Source: Mangrovibacterium diazotrophicum
GTDB taxonomy: Bacteria > Bacteroidota > Bacteroidia > Bacteroidales > Prolixibacteraceae
Reading direction: 5' to 3'
Assembly: GCF_003610535.1 (NCBI RefSeq)
Contig: NZ_RAPN01000001.1
Span: forward strand, 2,405,320-2,469,319
DNA length: 64,000 nt
Below, piece after piece: positions 1 through 8,161 of the stretch (its first letter is position 1; each line of letters opens with the position of its first letter). The notes beneath the pieces are model-generated. The model saw nothing but the letters and a program-made list of their open reading frames with translations. It was not told where the DNA came from and made no database searches. The position numbers and the translations under genes are program-made.

Positions 1-1980
1 AGTATCGGAACACTTTCCGTTGTCGCTTTCATCCTGTTTAAAAAGATAGAACACTGCATACTCTTTCAGCAACTCCTCACGATAACGATCGTCGCTTTTT
101 ATACCGCCAGAATGGGCGGGCTGCTTACAAGTGGCGGCATCATCATCCTTGGAGCTGCACCCGTTTTGAAAACACTCGTTTTTAAACAACTCCGCAAAAT
201 GGTCACTGTGTACATCTACTTCCTTTGCTGTCTCACTCTTTTAGCCTTACTTGATCCCTACTTGAATGGAAAAAACCTTCTGGAACCAAGTCATAACAAA
301 TTCTTCTTTGCCCTAAACTTTGCTGTCATCATCAGCTATATTTTTCTTTTCGCAGCTTACACGCAACGCATGTTCTCAAAGCTCGAGCACAAAGAAGTTT
401 TGAGGCAGAAAGAGATTAGCGATGCTAAAACCCGACTTTACACCAACATCACACACGAATTCAGGACACCTCTGACCGTTATTCTCGGCTTGGCCGATTC
501 GATACAAAACAATGGACAAGCTGAGCTCCGGGAAAAAGCAAAAACCATCAGCCGAAACGGAGAACGATTGCTCGAGCTTGTTGACCAGTTGCTGAATTTG
601 AGCAAACTTGAAAGTGGCAACTTAGAAGTGAAAAACATTTATGGCGACATCATTCCATTTCTTCGTTACATCTTTCAGCTTCAGAAATACCACGCTGAAG
701 AGAAAAATCTGCAATTCGAGTTCCAATCGGCCAGTCAGTCGTACGAAATGGATTTCGACCCGGAAAAAGTCACCACCATTGTTTCAAACCTATTGGGCAA
801 CGCCATCAAGTTCACTCCTGAAAACGGAAAAATTTGTCTCAAGGTCAGCCGTACCGGTAACGATCTCTACATTAATGTCATCGATAACGGCATTGGCATT
901 TCGCCCGGCTTGCAGGAGAAAATATTTGAACGCTTCTACCAGGTCGACGATCGGGATACCCGCCAGACTGGTGGCGCAGGCATCGGACTTTCGCTGACCA
1001 AAGAGTTGGTTTTACTTTTGAACGGAAGTATCAGTGTAACCAGTAACCCGGGTGCTCAAACGGTATTTACAGTGCAACTGCCGATGACCTCGGCCGAGAA
1101 CAAGTCGCCGGAAATTCTTGCTTTCCTGCAACAAGAACAGCAGTCTTTAGCTGAAGACGCAGAAATTGAGAATCTCGCGGAAAACACCGGCAGTAGGAAA
1201 AGCAAAGACCTCCTGTTGCTTATCGAGGATAATCAAGATGTGGTTAGTTACATCGTTTCCTGCTACCGCGATCAATTTAAGATTGAAGTGGCACACAATG
1301 GGCAAGCCGGATTGCAGCAAGCTCTTGAATCCACTCCCGACATTATTGTCAGCGACATCATGATGCCCGGGATGGATGGTTTTGAACTGTGTCACAAATT
1401 AAAGAATGATTACCGAACCAGCCACATCCCGATCATCCTTTTAACAGCCAAAGCCGACTTACCTTCGCGGATACGAGGATTGGAAGAAGGCGCCGATGCG
1501 TTCGTTGTAAAGCCCTTCAACCAGCACGAGCTGTTTGTGCGTATTACCAAATTACTTGAGCTTCGGCGGAGACTGCGCGAACGTTATGCGGGCGGAGCAC
1601 TCCCCTCCGAAAAACATGCCTGCACTTCGATCCAGCGGGAAGATCAATTTATGAGAAAGCTAACCGAATGTATCCGAAAAAATTTACCGGATGAGAATTT
1701 CGATGTTCCTGCTTTGTGCTCCGAAATGGCCATGAGCAAATCACAGTTGTATCGAAAGTTTAAAGCACTCACCAACATGTCGGCAGCCAAATACATCCGC
1801 AAACTGCGTATGCAGCGTGCACGGCATCTTTTGTTGACGAGCTCGCTGAACATCACCGAAATTAGCTGGGAAGTGGGCATTAAAACACTATCTACATTCA
1901 GCGAAATTTTCAAAGACGAATTTGGACAGAGCCCCTCGGAATACCAGGATCATTTCAATGGCAACCTCCGCAAGAACTAA
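1..1980 (+). CDS. Membrane hybrid histidine kinase with receiver and AraC-type DNA-binding domain, 5' partial
   Basis: The reading frame is open from base 1, so the true start lies outside the window; the first ATG at 112 falls inside a membrane segment when aligned with the paralogue at 2574-4730. Domains in order: hydrophobic helices, HisKA with phospho-accepting His (codon 454-456, motif THEFRTP), HATPase with N box NLLGNAIKF, DNGIGI and GGAGIGLSLT, a receiver with acceptor Asp in SDIMMPGMDG and Lys in VVKPFN, and a C-terminal HTH_18 (KSQLYRKFKALTN). No periplasmic sensor domain is visible, so the signal is probably sensed in the membrane helices or by a partner. It probably phosphorylates itself and activates transcription as a single-protein two-component system. 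Target genes are unknown. Confidence 0.93.
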   Translation, partial: SIGTLSVVAFILFKKIEHCILFQQLLTITIVAFYTARMGGLLTSGGIIILGAAPVLKTLVFKQLRKMVTVYIYFLCCLTLLALLDPYLNGKNLLEPSHNKFFFALNFAVIISYIFLFAAYTQRMFSKLEHKEVLRQKEISDAKTRLYTNITHEFRTPLTVILGLADSIQNNGQAELREKAKTISRNGERLLELVDQLLNLSKLESGNLEVKNIYGDIIPFLRYIFQLQKYHAEEKNLQFEFQSASQSYEMDFDPEKVTTIVSNLLGNAIKFTPENGKICLKVSRTGNDLYINVIDNGIGISPGLQEKIFERFYQVDDRDTRQTGGAGIGLSLTKELVLLLNGSISVTSNPGAQTVFTVQLPMTSAENKSPEILAFLQQEQQSLAEDAEIENLAENTGSRKSKDLLLLIEDNQDVVSYIVSCYRDQFKIEVAHNGQAGLQQALESTPDIIVSDIMMPGMDGFELCHKLKNDYRTSHIPIILLTAKADLPSRIRGLEEGADAFVVKPFNQHELFVRITKLLELRRRLRERYAGGALPSEKHACTSIQREDQFMRKLTECIRKNLPDENFDVPALCSEMAMSKSQLYRKFKALTNMSAAKYIRKLRMQRARHLLLTSSLNITEISWEVGIKTLSTFSEIFKDEFGQSPSEYQDHFNGNLRKN

Positions 1981-2217
1981 GACCTCCGGTTCCATTCCTA
2001 AATCCGGACCCATGAAAAAGCCTTACTTCCGGCGCTTTTCAGAACAACCAAGCACAAAGATTCAACGTAAATGATGATGTCAGTGTCATCCAATCCATCC
2101 CTCCACCCATAGCAAAGCGTTCGCAGAAGCTCCGCCGAACAACAAGCCTTACCTGACGACGGCTCTGATTCCAACCATCGTTCCAATGATCGAGTTCAAA
2201 CCTAAATTCGTGATATT

Positions 2218-2499
2218 ATGGCTAAAATTAAATTGACACCGGAAGAAGAAGAAACCCTCGAGATCATCAAAGAAGAAGAGCAAATCGAGAAGAACAAAAT
2301 CTACAAAATACTGGTCGGAGAAGCTTATTCGGACGACTCGAATGTCATTGGGTTCTTCAAGGACAATTGGTACAGCGAGCTGGAGAAATACTATCAGCTT
2401 AAATCGGAGGGAGACATCAATTACCGTAAAAAGTTTGAGAAGCTGATTGACAAAATGGATAAGTTAATTCAAAAGCACAAGGTAAAAGACGCCTACTAA
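2218..2499 (+). CDS. Small charged helical protein, unknown
   Basis: A 93-residue protein that I do not recognise. It is very rich in Glu, Lys and Tyr and has no signal peptide or membrane segment. The N-terminal half (LTPEEEETLEIIKEEEQIEK) looks like a long acidic helix, and the C-terminal third is basic and helical. It lies between two paralogous hybrid kinases on the same strand, about 240 bp after the first and 75 bp before the second. Similar composition to its neighbours and a clean ATG suggest it is real, but no function can be assigned. A role with the flanking kinases is only a guess from position. Confidence 0.6.
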   Translation: MAKIKLTPEEEETLEIIKEEEQIEKNKIYKILVGEAYSDDSNVIGFFKDNWYSELEKYYQLKSEGDINYRKKFEKLIDKMDKLIQKHKVKDAY

Positions 2500-2573
2500 A
2501 TCCCGTTCCGGGAAAAATGTTCCTATTTGAAAATCGTTGACGCCCCCCAATTGAAAGGCTTTTATAAAATAAC

Positions 2574-4730
2574 ATGAGTTCAATCCGCACACCGCCGGGG
2601 TTTAAAGCAAAGCTAAACTATTTACTTTTCGAGCGATTTGATGCCTCGGAAAGAGAAATGCGCAAATTCCATTTTGGGACACAAATGGGATTTCTGGGAG
2701 GCATGTGTTTTTGTGTACTTGAATCCGTTATCGGCAATATTCCTGTCCTTCGACATTTTGGATTAACCGGAATTATTTATGCCTTTATCCTGCTACTCAT
2801 CTTCTTTTTCATCAAAAAAGTTCAATACCTCATTTTGACAAAAGAACTTGGATTACTCGCCATTGTGTTTTATTTCACCTATCACACCGGCGGCCTTTTA
2901 ACCTGCGGCGGAATCATTCTCGTCGGTATTGTTCCGGTTTTGGTATCACTTAGTTTTAAAAACTACCGACAAATCATTCCGGTTTTCTCTACCTACTTCC
3001 TCTCTGTCATCTATTTGGCTTTTGCCGATAAAAGCCTCCCTGGAAAAGACTTAATTCCATCGGATTGGAACCTGATTTTGTTTGCCGCAACCTTGTTGGC
3101 ATGTACCTTTGTTTTCTTCATTTTTGCCTTGCTCGCCCAACGAATTTACACCAACCTGGAACACCGGGAGGCCGAAAGGCAAAAGGAAATCAGCGATGCA
3201 AAAACCCGATTGTACACCAACATTACACATGAATTTCGGACACCACTAACTGTGATCCTGGGATTGGCGGATTCCGCCAAAAGCAACGGCCAGCAAAACA
3301 TCCCCGCGAAAATGGACACCATCATCAAAAACGGGAAAAACCTGCTTCAACTGGTTGACCAGATGCTGGATTTAAGCAAGCTGGAATCGGGCCGGATGTC
3401 GGTGAATAAGATCAGCGCCAATATCATTCCATTTCTAAAATATGTTTTTCAGTTGCAGGAATTCTACGCCGAAGCAAAAAATATCTCCATGCGGTTCTCT
3501 TCCGAAAGCCAGTCGTACGAGATTGAGTTTGATCCCGAAAAACTGGCCTCAATTGTTTCCAATCTCCTGAGCAACGCTATCAAATTCACACCTGACGATG
3601 GCCAGATCAACATGAAGGTTTACCGAAGCGACGAACATATGTGTATCGAGATTGTCGACAACGGCATTGGCATTCCGCCCGAAAAACAACAAACCATATT
3701 CGATCGGTTTTACCAGGTCGATGACGAAAGCACACGCAAACAGGGCGGTGCCGGAATAGGGCTTGCCATAACTCGGGAATTGGTCGAGCTACTGGAGGGC
3801 ACCATCGAATTACGAAGTCACACGGATATTGGCACGGCCTTTACGGTGAAACTCCCTTATACTCCGGCTCCAGAGATAGCCGTCGCGCAAATCAACACAG
3901 ATTGCGAAATTGATGTTGATGCCGATATTGACACAGATCGTCTGCTACAGAATGCTTCACCCGACCATCAACGGCTTTTAATTATTGAAGACAATCCCGA
4001 TGTGGTTGGCTACCTGAGAGCCTGCTATCAAAATCATTTTTCAATTCTTGCCGCAAAAGAAGGAAAAGAAGGTTTCCAACGCGCAGTGGAAGAAATTCCG
4101 GATATCATTATTAGCGATGTGATGATGCCCGAAATGGATGGCTTTGAGCTCTGTCGAAAACTGAAGGACGACTACCGGACCAGCCACATCCCCATCATCT
4201 TGTTAACGGCAAAAGCCGATATTCCGTCCCGGATTGAAGGTTTAGAGACCGGAGCCGACGCCTACATCGTTAAACCCTTCAACCAACGCGAGCTGCTGGT
4301 ACGCATGCAAAAATTATTGGAACTAAGAAGAAAGCTTTTCCGAAGATACAGCACCGATAAAACACGGGAACTTTCGACCGATCCAATCCTTCAGAAGGAA
4401 GATCAGTTCATTCAAAAAATAGACGAAACGATCCGCAACAATTTGGGCGATGAATTCTTCAACATCCAGGTGCTTTGCAGCGAAATGGCCATGAGTAAAT
4501 CACAACTCTACCGGAAATTCAAGGCGTTGACCAATCAATCCGCTGCGAAGCACATTCGCACAATGCGCATGGAAAAAGCAAAAGATTTACTACAATCCAC
4601 CTCTATGAATATCACCGAAGTTGGCTACGAAGTCGGCATGAAAAGTGTGTCTGCTTTCAGCCAGGTTTTCAAAGAAGAATACGGGCAAAGTCCGAGTGAT
4701 TTTGTACACCGCATGCCGGACAATCACTAA
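2574..4730 (+). CDS. Membrane hybrid histidine kinase with receiver and AraC-type DNA-binding domain
   Basis: Complete paralogue (718 aa) of the protein ending at 1980. About five or six hydrophobic helices occupy residues 38-190. HisKA follows with His219 in THEFRTP, then HATPase_c (NLLSNAIKF, DNGIGIPPE, GGAGIGLAIT), a receiver with acceptor Asp515 in SDVMMPEMDG and Lys567 in IVKPFN, and a C-terminal AraC/HTH_18 domain (KSQLYRKFKALTN, FKEEYGQSPSDF). The architecture resembles Bacteroides HTCS regulators from the kinase onward, but the large periplasmic propeller is replaced by a membrane region. Sensing and DNA binding thus sit in one membrane-anchored chain. The tandem pair looks like a gene duplication; the target operon is not evident, though the lipoprotein at 4847 is the nearest downstream gene. 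Confidence 0.95.
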   Translation: MSSIRTPPGFKAKLNYLLFERFDASEREMRKFHFGTQMGFLGGMCFCVLESVIGNIPVLRHFGLTGIIYAFILLLIFFFIKKVQYLILTKELGLLAIVFYFTYHTGGLLTCGGIILVGIVPVLVSLSFKNYRQIIPVFSTYFLSVIYLAFADKSLPGKDLIPSDWNLILFAATLLACTFVFFIFALLAQRIYTNLEHREAERQKEISDAKTRLYTNITHEFRTPLTVILGLADSAKSNGQQNIPAKMDTIIKNGKNLLQLVDQMLDLSKLESGRMSVNKISANIIPFLKYVFQLQEFYAEAKNISMRFSSESQSYEIEFDPEKLASIVSNLLSNAIKFTPDDGQINMKVYRSDEHMCIEIVDNGIGIPPEKQQTIFDRFYQVDDESTRKQGGAGIGLAITRELVELLEGTIELRSHTDIGTAFTVKLPYTPAPEIAVAQINTDCEIDVDADIDTDRLLQNASPDHQRLLIIEDNPDVVGYLRACYQNHFSILAAKEGKEGFQRAVEEIPDIIISDVMMPEMDGFELCRKLKDDYRTSHIPIILLTAKADIPSRIEGLETGADAYIVKPFNQRELLVRMQKLLELRRKLFRRYSTDKTRELSTDPILQKEDQFIQKIDETIRNNLGDEFFNIQVLCSEMAMSKSQLYRKFKALTNQSAAKHIRTMRMEKAKDLLQSTSMNITEVGYEVGMKSVSAFSQVFKEEYGQSPSDFVHRMPDNH

Positions 4731-4846
4731 AAATTGGGAGTAATTTTCAGACTGGGACGCATCCTAAAAACTCCGGGAAAATCCATAAACCCGATTCGTG
4801 GCGTTAGGGGTAAATTAGCTTGTAATAACCCAAAAAACCAAAAGCC

Positions 4847-5416
4847 ATGAAAAGAGTACTTATTTTATTAATCGGATTCCTGATGATCAATATAGCTTGT
4901 CAGGATGAGTTTGTTGAACCGGACAACGATGCGACCACAGTCACCAAAAGCGCCAAATACGAAAAAGTAAAAACCTTCCAGGTCAAGGGTCATGTCGATG
5001 CTATTCCCAATGCTGACCTTCCTTTAGTTTCGTGCACTCCGCCTGAGTATGAGGTTGCGTTACCCGGCAGTGGATGGGTAAGCGGACATAAAAGCATCTT
5101 TGGCGATTTCGTTCAGGAGAAAAGCTTTTTCAACAGGGATCTTTGCGAATTCAGCCTTACTGCGGAAGGACCGGTCATTTACAGCCATGCGAATGTTGAA
5201 ATCACGAGAGCCAATGGCGATAAAATTTTTGTCGACAGCCATTCCTGGGTCAACGCCGCTACCGGTGTGATTAGCGGCTACAATGTGATAAAAAACGGGA
5301 CAGGCCGATTTGAGGGAGCGTACGGGGAATCAGATATCGTGAATGGAACGGTAGATCCCGATACCGGAATAGCCAGTTGGGACGAAGACGGATACCTCAC
5401 GTTAGTATTGAAATAA
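4847..5416 (+). CDS. Secreted lipoprotein, unknown
   Basis: A 189-residue protein with a hydrophobic N-terminal signal ending in a Cys at residue 18 (MINIACQDEF), consistent with a signal-peptidase II lipoprotein whose lipobox is slightly atypical (Asn at -3). After the Cys comes an acidic stretch (Asp/Glu), the kind that can mark surface export in Bacteroidota. The mature part is rich in beta-prone residues with a repeated Gly-Thr-Gly pattern (KNGTGRFEGAYGESD), reminiscent of small beta-barrel or jellyroll proteins of the allene-oxide-cyclase-barrel or DUF type, but I cannot name it. An intrinsic terminator follows at 5436-5476. Confidence 0.8.
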   Translation: MKRVLILLIGFLMINIACQDEFVEPDNDATTVTKSAKYEKVKTFQVKGHVDAIPNADLPLVSCTPPEYEVALPGSGWVSGHKSIFGDFVQEKSFFNRDLCEFSLTAEGPVIYSHANVEITRANGDKIFVDSHSWVNAATGVISGYNVIKNGTGRFEGAYGESDIVNGTVDPDTGIASWDEDGYLTLVLK

Positions 5417-5435
5417 AAAGTGTGAAGAACAAACA

Positions 5436-5476
5436 TTTAGCACCGAGTTCAGTTTCGGATTCGGTGCTAAAAACTA
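5436..5476 (+). terminator. Intrinsic terminator after lipoprotein
   Basis: An inverted repeat TTTAGCACCGA / TCGGTGCTAAA (11 bp, 14-base loop) followed by an A/T-rich run, 19 bp after the lipoprotein stop. The A-rich and T-rich flanks could let it work on both strands between the convergent lipoprotein and DUF3109 genes. Confidence 0.7.
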
Positions 5477-5511
5477 AAAGGGGTGCGGGAAATCCTATAA
5501 AACAGGATCGG

Positions 5512-6090
5512 TTATTTTTGTTCCCAGGGTCGTTCTTCGGCAGCATAAGCAAGCTGCTCGTACCAAGCTTTGCCATATTTACGGATCAATGGCACTTTCA
5601 GGAATTGATACAAAGGCAACTTTTGCCCGCGACCACATTCACGGCCGGGTTTGCAAATATCCAATTCCTGGTAGTTTACGGCATCAAAGCGCTTGTATTC
5701 GGTAATCCGAATTGGGAAAAGTGCGCAGGAAACAGGTTTGCGAAATTCAACTTTCCCATCCAGATAGGCTTTTTCGATACCGCACTTCGTAATGCCTTTT
5801 TCGTCGACAAACACAAAAGCGCAGGCTTCGTTACTCATGAGTGGTGTCACCAGGTCTCCGTCGCTATCGATCACAGAAGTGCCTTTTTTTGCAACAACCT
5901 CTTTGCCTTCTTCGGTAATGTAAGGCTCGAAAACAGGATAGATTTGTTCAATAATCACTGCTTCTTCCTTGGTGAGCGGTGCTCCGGAATCTCCTTCAAC
6001 ACAGCATGCGCCTTTACACTTTAGCAAATCACACAAGAAGTGTTCTTCAACGACATCAAAACTAACGATGGTTTTTCCTATTTCGAGCAT
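5512..6090 (-). CDS. DUF3109 family Cys-rich protein
   Basis: A 192-residue cytoplasmic protein matching the DUF3109 family common in Bacteroidota. The N-terminal Cys cluster C20-x4-C25-x3-CC (FLCDLLKCKGACC) is followed by further Cys in TKCGIEK, SCALFPIR and the C-terminal DICKPGRECG. This pattern suggests a bound metal or Fe-S centre, like the related YkgJ zinc/iron-chelating group, but the function is not known. Complete with ATG start and family-typical length. It is convergent with the upstream lipoprotein gene and separated from gpmI by a 200-bp repeat-containing region. Confidence 0.85.
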   Translation of the reverse strand: MLEIGKTIVSFDVVEEHFLCDLLKCKGACCVEGDSGAPLTKEEAVIIEQIYPVFEPYITEEGKEVVAKKGTSVIDSDGDLVTPLMSNEACAFVFVDEKGITKCGIEKAYLDGKVEFRKPVSCALFPIRITEYKRFDAVNYQELDICKPGRECGRGQKLPLYQFLKVPLIRKYGKAWYEQLAYAAEERPWEQK

Positions 6091-6127
6091 GGTCCGTATA
6101 TATTCAATTTTTTCCTCTTTTCACACG

Positions 6128-6216
6128 TTGTCATTAGTGGTCATTAAATTGTCAATTGTTGTCATTGATTGTTGAAGCTCACGCCAAACCTAATGACGAT
6201 GAATGACTAATGACAA
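6128..6216. repeat. Inverted TTGTCATTAGT element between DUF3109 and gpmI
   Basis: An exact 11-bp inverted repeat, TTGTCATTAGT at 6128-6138 and ACTAATGACAA at 6206-6216, with several partial copies (GTCATTAA, GTCATTGA, AATGACGA) between and beside the arms. The same 11-mer recurs at 50321-50331 and 51787-51797 in the spacers of the RNA array, so it is a dispersed intergenic element of this genome. Confidence 0.7.
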
Positions 6217-6253
6217 TAGTGAAAGACTATAAATGACGATCTATTTTTGCATT

Positions 6254-6283
6254 AAAAAAGCCCCTCCACGAGAGGAGAGGCTC
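6254..6283 (-). terminator. Intrinsic terminator of gpmI
   Basis: On the minus strand a GC-rich stem (AGCCTCTCC / GGAGGGGCT with one G.U pair) is followed by six T residues, 20 bp after the gpmI stop codon. Confidence 0.85.
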
Positions 6284-6303
6284 ATGTTTTATTTGATTTG
6301 CGA

Positions 6304-7830
6304 CTAGCGTTCAATCAAAACTTTACCAGTCATTTCTTTCGGGATTTCGATGCCCATTTCTGACAATAAAGTTGGAGCTACGTCAGCCAAAATACCATCG
6401 TGAATCTTCAGGTTTTTGTCGTCGCTAACATAGATACAAGGAACCGGGTTCAGCGAGTGAGCTGTGTTTGGCGATCCGTCCGGGTTAACAGCGTTGTCCG
6501 CGTTACCGTGGTCGGCAATAATCAGCACGTTGTAGTTGTTTGCACGAGCAGCTTCTACTACTTCTTTCGCGCAAGCATCAACCGCTTCAACCGCTTTAAG
6601 CACTGCTTCGTAAACGCCGGTGTGACCAACCATATCACCGTTTGCAAAGTTCAAACAGATAAAATCGGCTTCACCTTTTTGCAACTCAGGAACGATGGCG
6701 TCTTTAATCATTGGAGCCGACATTTCAGGTTGGAAATCGTAAGTCGGAACTTTTGGAGAAGGACACAACAAACGTTTTTCGCCCGGGAACTCTTCCTCGC
6801 GACCTCCGCTAAAGAAGAATGTTACGTGCGCATATTTCTCCGTTTCGGCAATACGAATTTGTTTCAATCCTGCTTTCGACACAACTTCACCCATAGTATT
6901 TGTTGGGTTTTCTTTGTCGAAAATAACGTTCACGTTTTTGAAGTCTGCTTTGTAGTTGGTCATGGTGTACCATTCCAAATTCATGGTGTGCATGTCGAAC
7001 TCGTGCAAATCTTCTTGTGTAAAGGCAATTGTTGTTTGGCGTAAGCGGTCGGTGCGGAAGTTGTAGCAAATAACCACGTCACCTTCTTCGATGACAGCTA
7101 CCGGGCTTCCGTCTTCTTTAACCATGCAGATTGGCTTGATGAACTCATCGGTAACACCAGCTTCATAAGAAGCTTTTACCGAAGCCAATAAGTCGGTCGA
7201 TTTTTCACCTTCACCTTTGGTATAAAGATCGTAAGCCAGGCGCATGCGATCCCAGTTTTTGTCGCGGTCCATTCCGTAGTAACGACCGATGATTGAAGCA
7301 AACTTACCGTTTGTACCTTTCAATCCCTCCAGGTCAGATTCCAGGAATCCGTAACCTGAACGAGGGTCCGTATCACGACCGTCAGTCAAACCGTGGATGA
7401 AAACATCACTCAAACCAAGATCAGTACCCATTTGGCAAAGTGCGATCATGTGCATGCTCAGCGCATGAACCCCGCCAGGCCCAATCAAACCAATCAGGTG
7501 AACTTTTTTATTGTTGTCTTTAGCGTAATTAAAGGCTTTCAGCAGCTGTGGATTTTCCCACATTGATTTATCACGGATGGCTTTGGTAATCTTCACCATG
7601 TCCTGGTAAAGAACACGACCAGCACCAATGTTAAGGTGACCAACTTCAGAGTTACCCATCTGTCCGTCTGGCAAACCAACATTTTCTCCGGAAGTAAGCA
7701 ATTGTGAGTTCGGATATTCTTTCATTAACGAATCAATGAAAGGAGTTGAAGCCGTTGCAACAACGTCGCGTTCGGAACCATCACCAATACCCCATCCGTC
7801 GAGAATCATTAAAAGTGTTTTCTGTGCCAT
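6304..7830 (-). CDS. gpmI: 2,3-bisphosphoglycerate-independent phosphoglycerate mutase
   Basis: Interconverts 3- and 2-phosphoglycerate in glycolysis using two Mn2+ ions. The 508-residue length is typical. Metal and catalytic motifs are visible: LDGWG near the N terminus, the phosphoserine motif MGNSEVGHLNIGAGR (Ser about residue 62), GRDTDPRSG and GRYYGMDRD in the transferase domain, and ADHGNAD plus HTGVYEA in the phosphatase domain. Monocistronic: terminator at 6254-6283 and a TAATTTTG -7 box at 7873-7880, giving a leader of about 40 nt. Confidence 0.97.
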   Translation of the reverse strand: MAQKTLLMILDGWGIGDGSERDVVATASTPFIDSLMKEYPNSQLLTSGENVGLPDGQMGNSEVGHLNIGAGRVLYQDMVKITKAIRDKSMWENPQLLKAFNYAKDNNKKVHLIGLIGPGGVHALSMHMIALCQMGTDLGLSDVFIHGLTDGRDTDPRSGYGFLESDLEGLKGTNGKFASIIGRYYGMDRDKNWDRMRLAYDLYTKGEGEKSTDLLASVKASYEAGVTDEFIKPICMVKEDGSPVAVIEEGDVVICYNFRTDRLRQTTIAFTQEDLHEFDMHTMNLEWYTMTNYKADFKNVNVIFDKENPTNTMGEVVSKAGLKQIRIAETEKYAHVTFFFSGGREEEFPGEKRLLCPSPKVPTYDFQPEMSAPMIKDAIVPELQKGEADFICLNFANGDMVGHTGVYEAVLKAVEAVDACAKEVVEAARANNYNVLIIADHGNADNAVNPDGSPNTAHSLNPVPCIYVSDDKNLKIHDGILADVAPTLLSEMGIEIPKEMTGKVLIER

Positions 7831-7872
7831 AATAATTTATAATCGATTTAAACTGTTTATCATTTCGGCTCA

Positions 7873-7880
7873 CAAAATTA
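7873..7880 (-). promoter_or_regulatory. gpmI -7 promoter box
   Basis: CAAAATTA on the plus strand reads TAATTTTG on the minus strand, an exact match to the Bacteroidota -7 consensus TAnnTTTG, 43 bp upstream of the gpmI ATG. No clear -33 TTG is seen at the expected distance. Confidence 0.55.
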
Positions 7881-8084
7881 TTCTTTTTTAGGCAGCTTTG
7901 GAAATGCCTTTTACCCGTCTTGCTCAAATTAACAATTAAATAATTGGTTCATTGAGCTTCAACCGCTTTCGAATCAGTCCGACTTCACCGTACGACCTGA
8001 CAATTGGGATTTTTCGGTCTTTTTTTCAGAAAAAAACCAAAAATAAACAGCCTCCTCTCTGATATGTTCAACCGGCATAATTAA

Positions 8085-8133
8085 AATCCCTACATCTTGG
8101 GATTGATGGACCTGCTTCCTGAAAATACTTTTA
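8085..8133 (+). promoter_or_regulatory. feo operon promoter with palindromic candidate operator
   Basis: AATCCC-N8-GGGATT (8085-8104) is a perfect 6+6 inverted repeat. It is followed by TTG (8103-8105) and, 23 bp on, TACTTTTA (8126-8133), a 7-of-8 match to the TAnnTTTG -7 box, ahead of the porin ATG at 8162. The palindrome therefore overlaps the likely -33 element, the usual place for a repressor site. An iron-responsive regulator is an inference from the downstream genes; the repeat does not resemble a classical Fur box. Confidence 0.45.
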
Positions 8134-8161
8134 CAACAAAAACCAAATCACTTATTTGAGT

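Larger units (their letters stand above)
7831..8161. other. Divergent intergenic region between gpmI and the feo operon
   Basis: This 331-bp stretch has no supported gene. It carries the gpmI promoter near its left end and the feo operon promoter region with a palindrome near its right end (both listed separately). The central part (about 7890-8080) is AT-rich, with no clear structure. Confidence 0.7.

Noticed and set aside
5377-6024. A 215-residue ORF opposite the DUF3109 gene
   Set aside because: Overlaps almost all of a recognised family gene on the other strand and has no family features.
6400-7044. A 214-residue ORF opposite gpmI
   Set aside because: Antisense to a well-conserved glycolytic gene; a by-product of its codon use.
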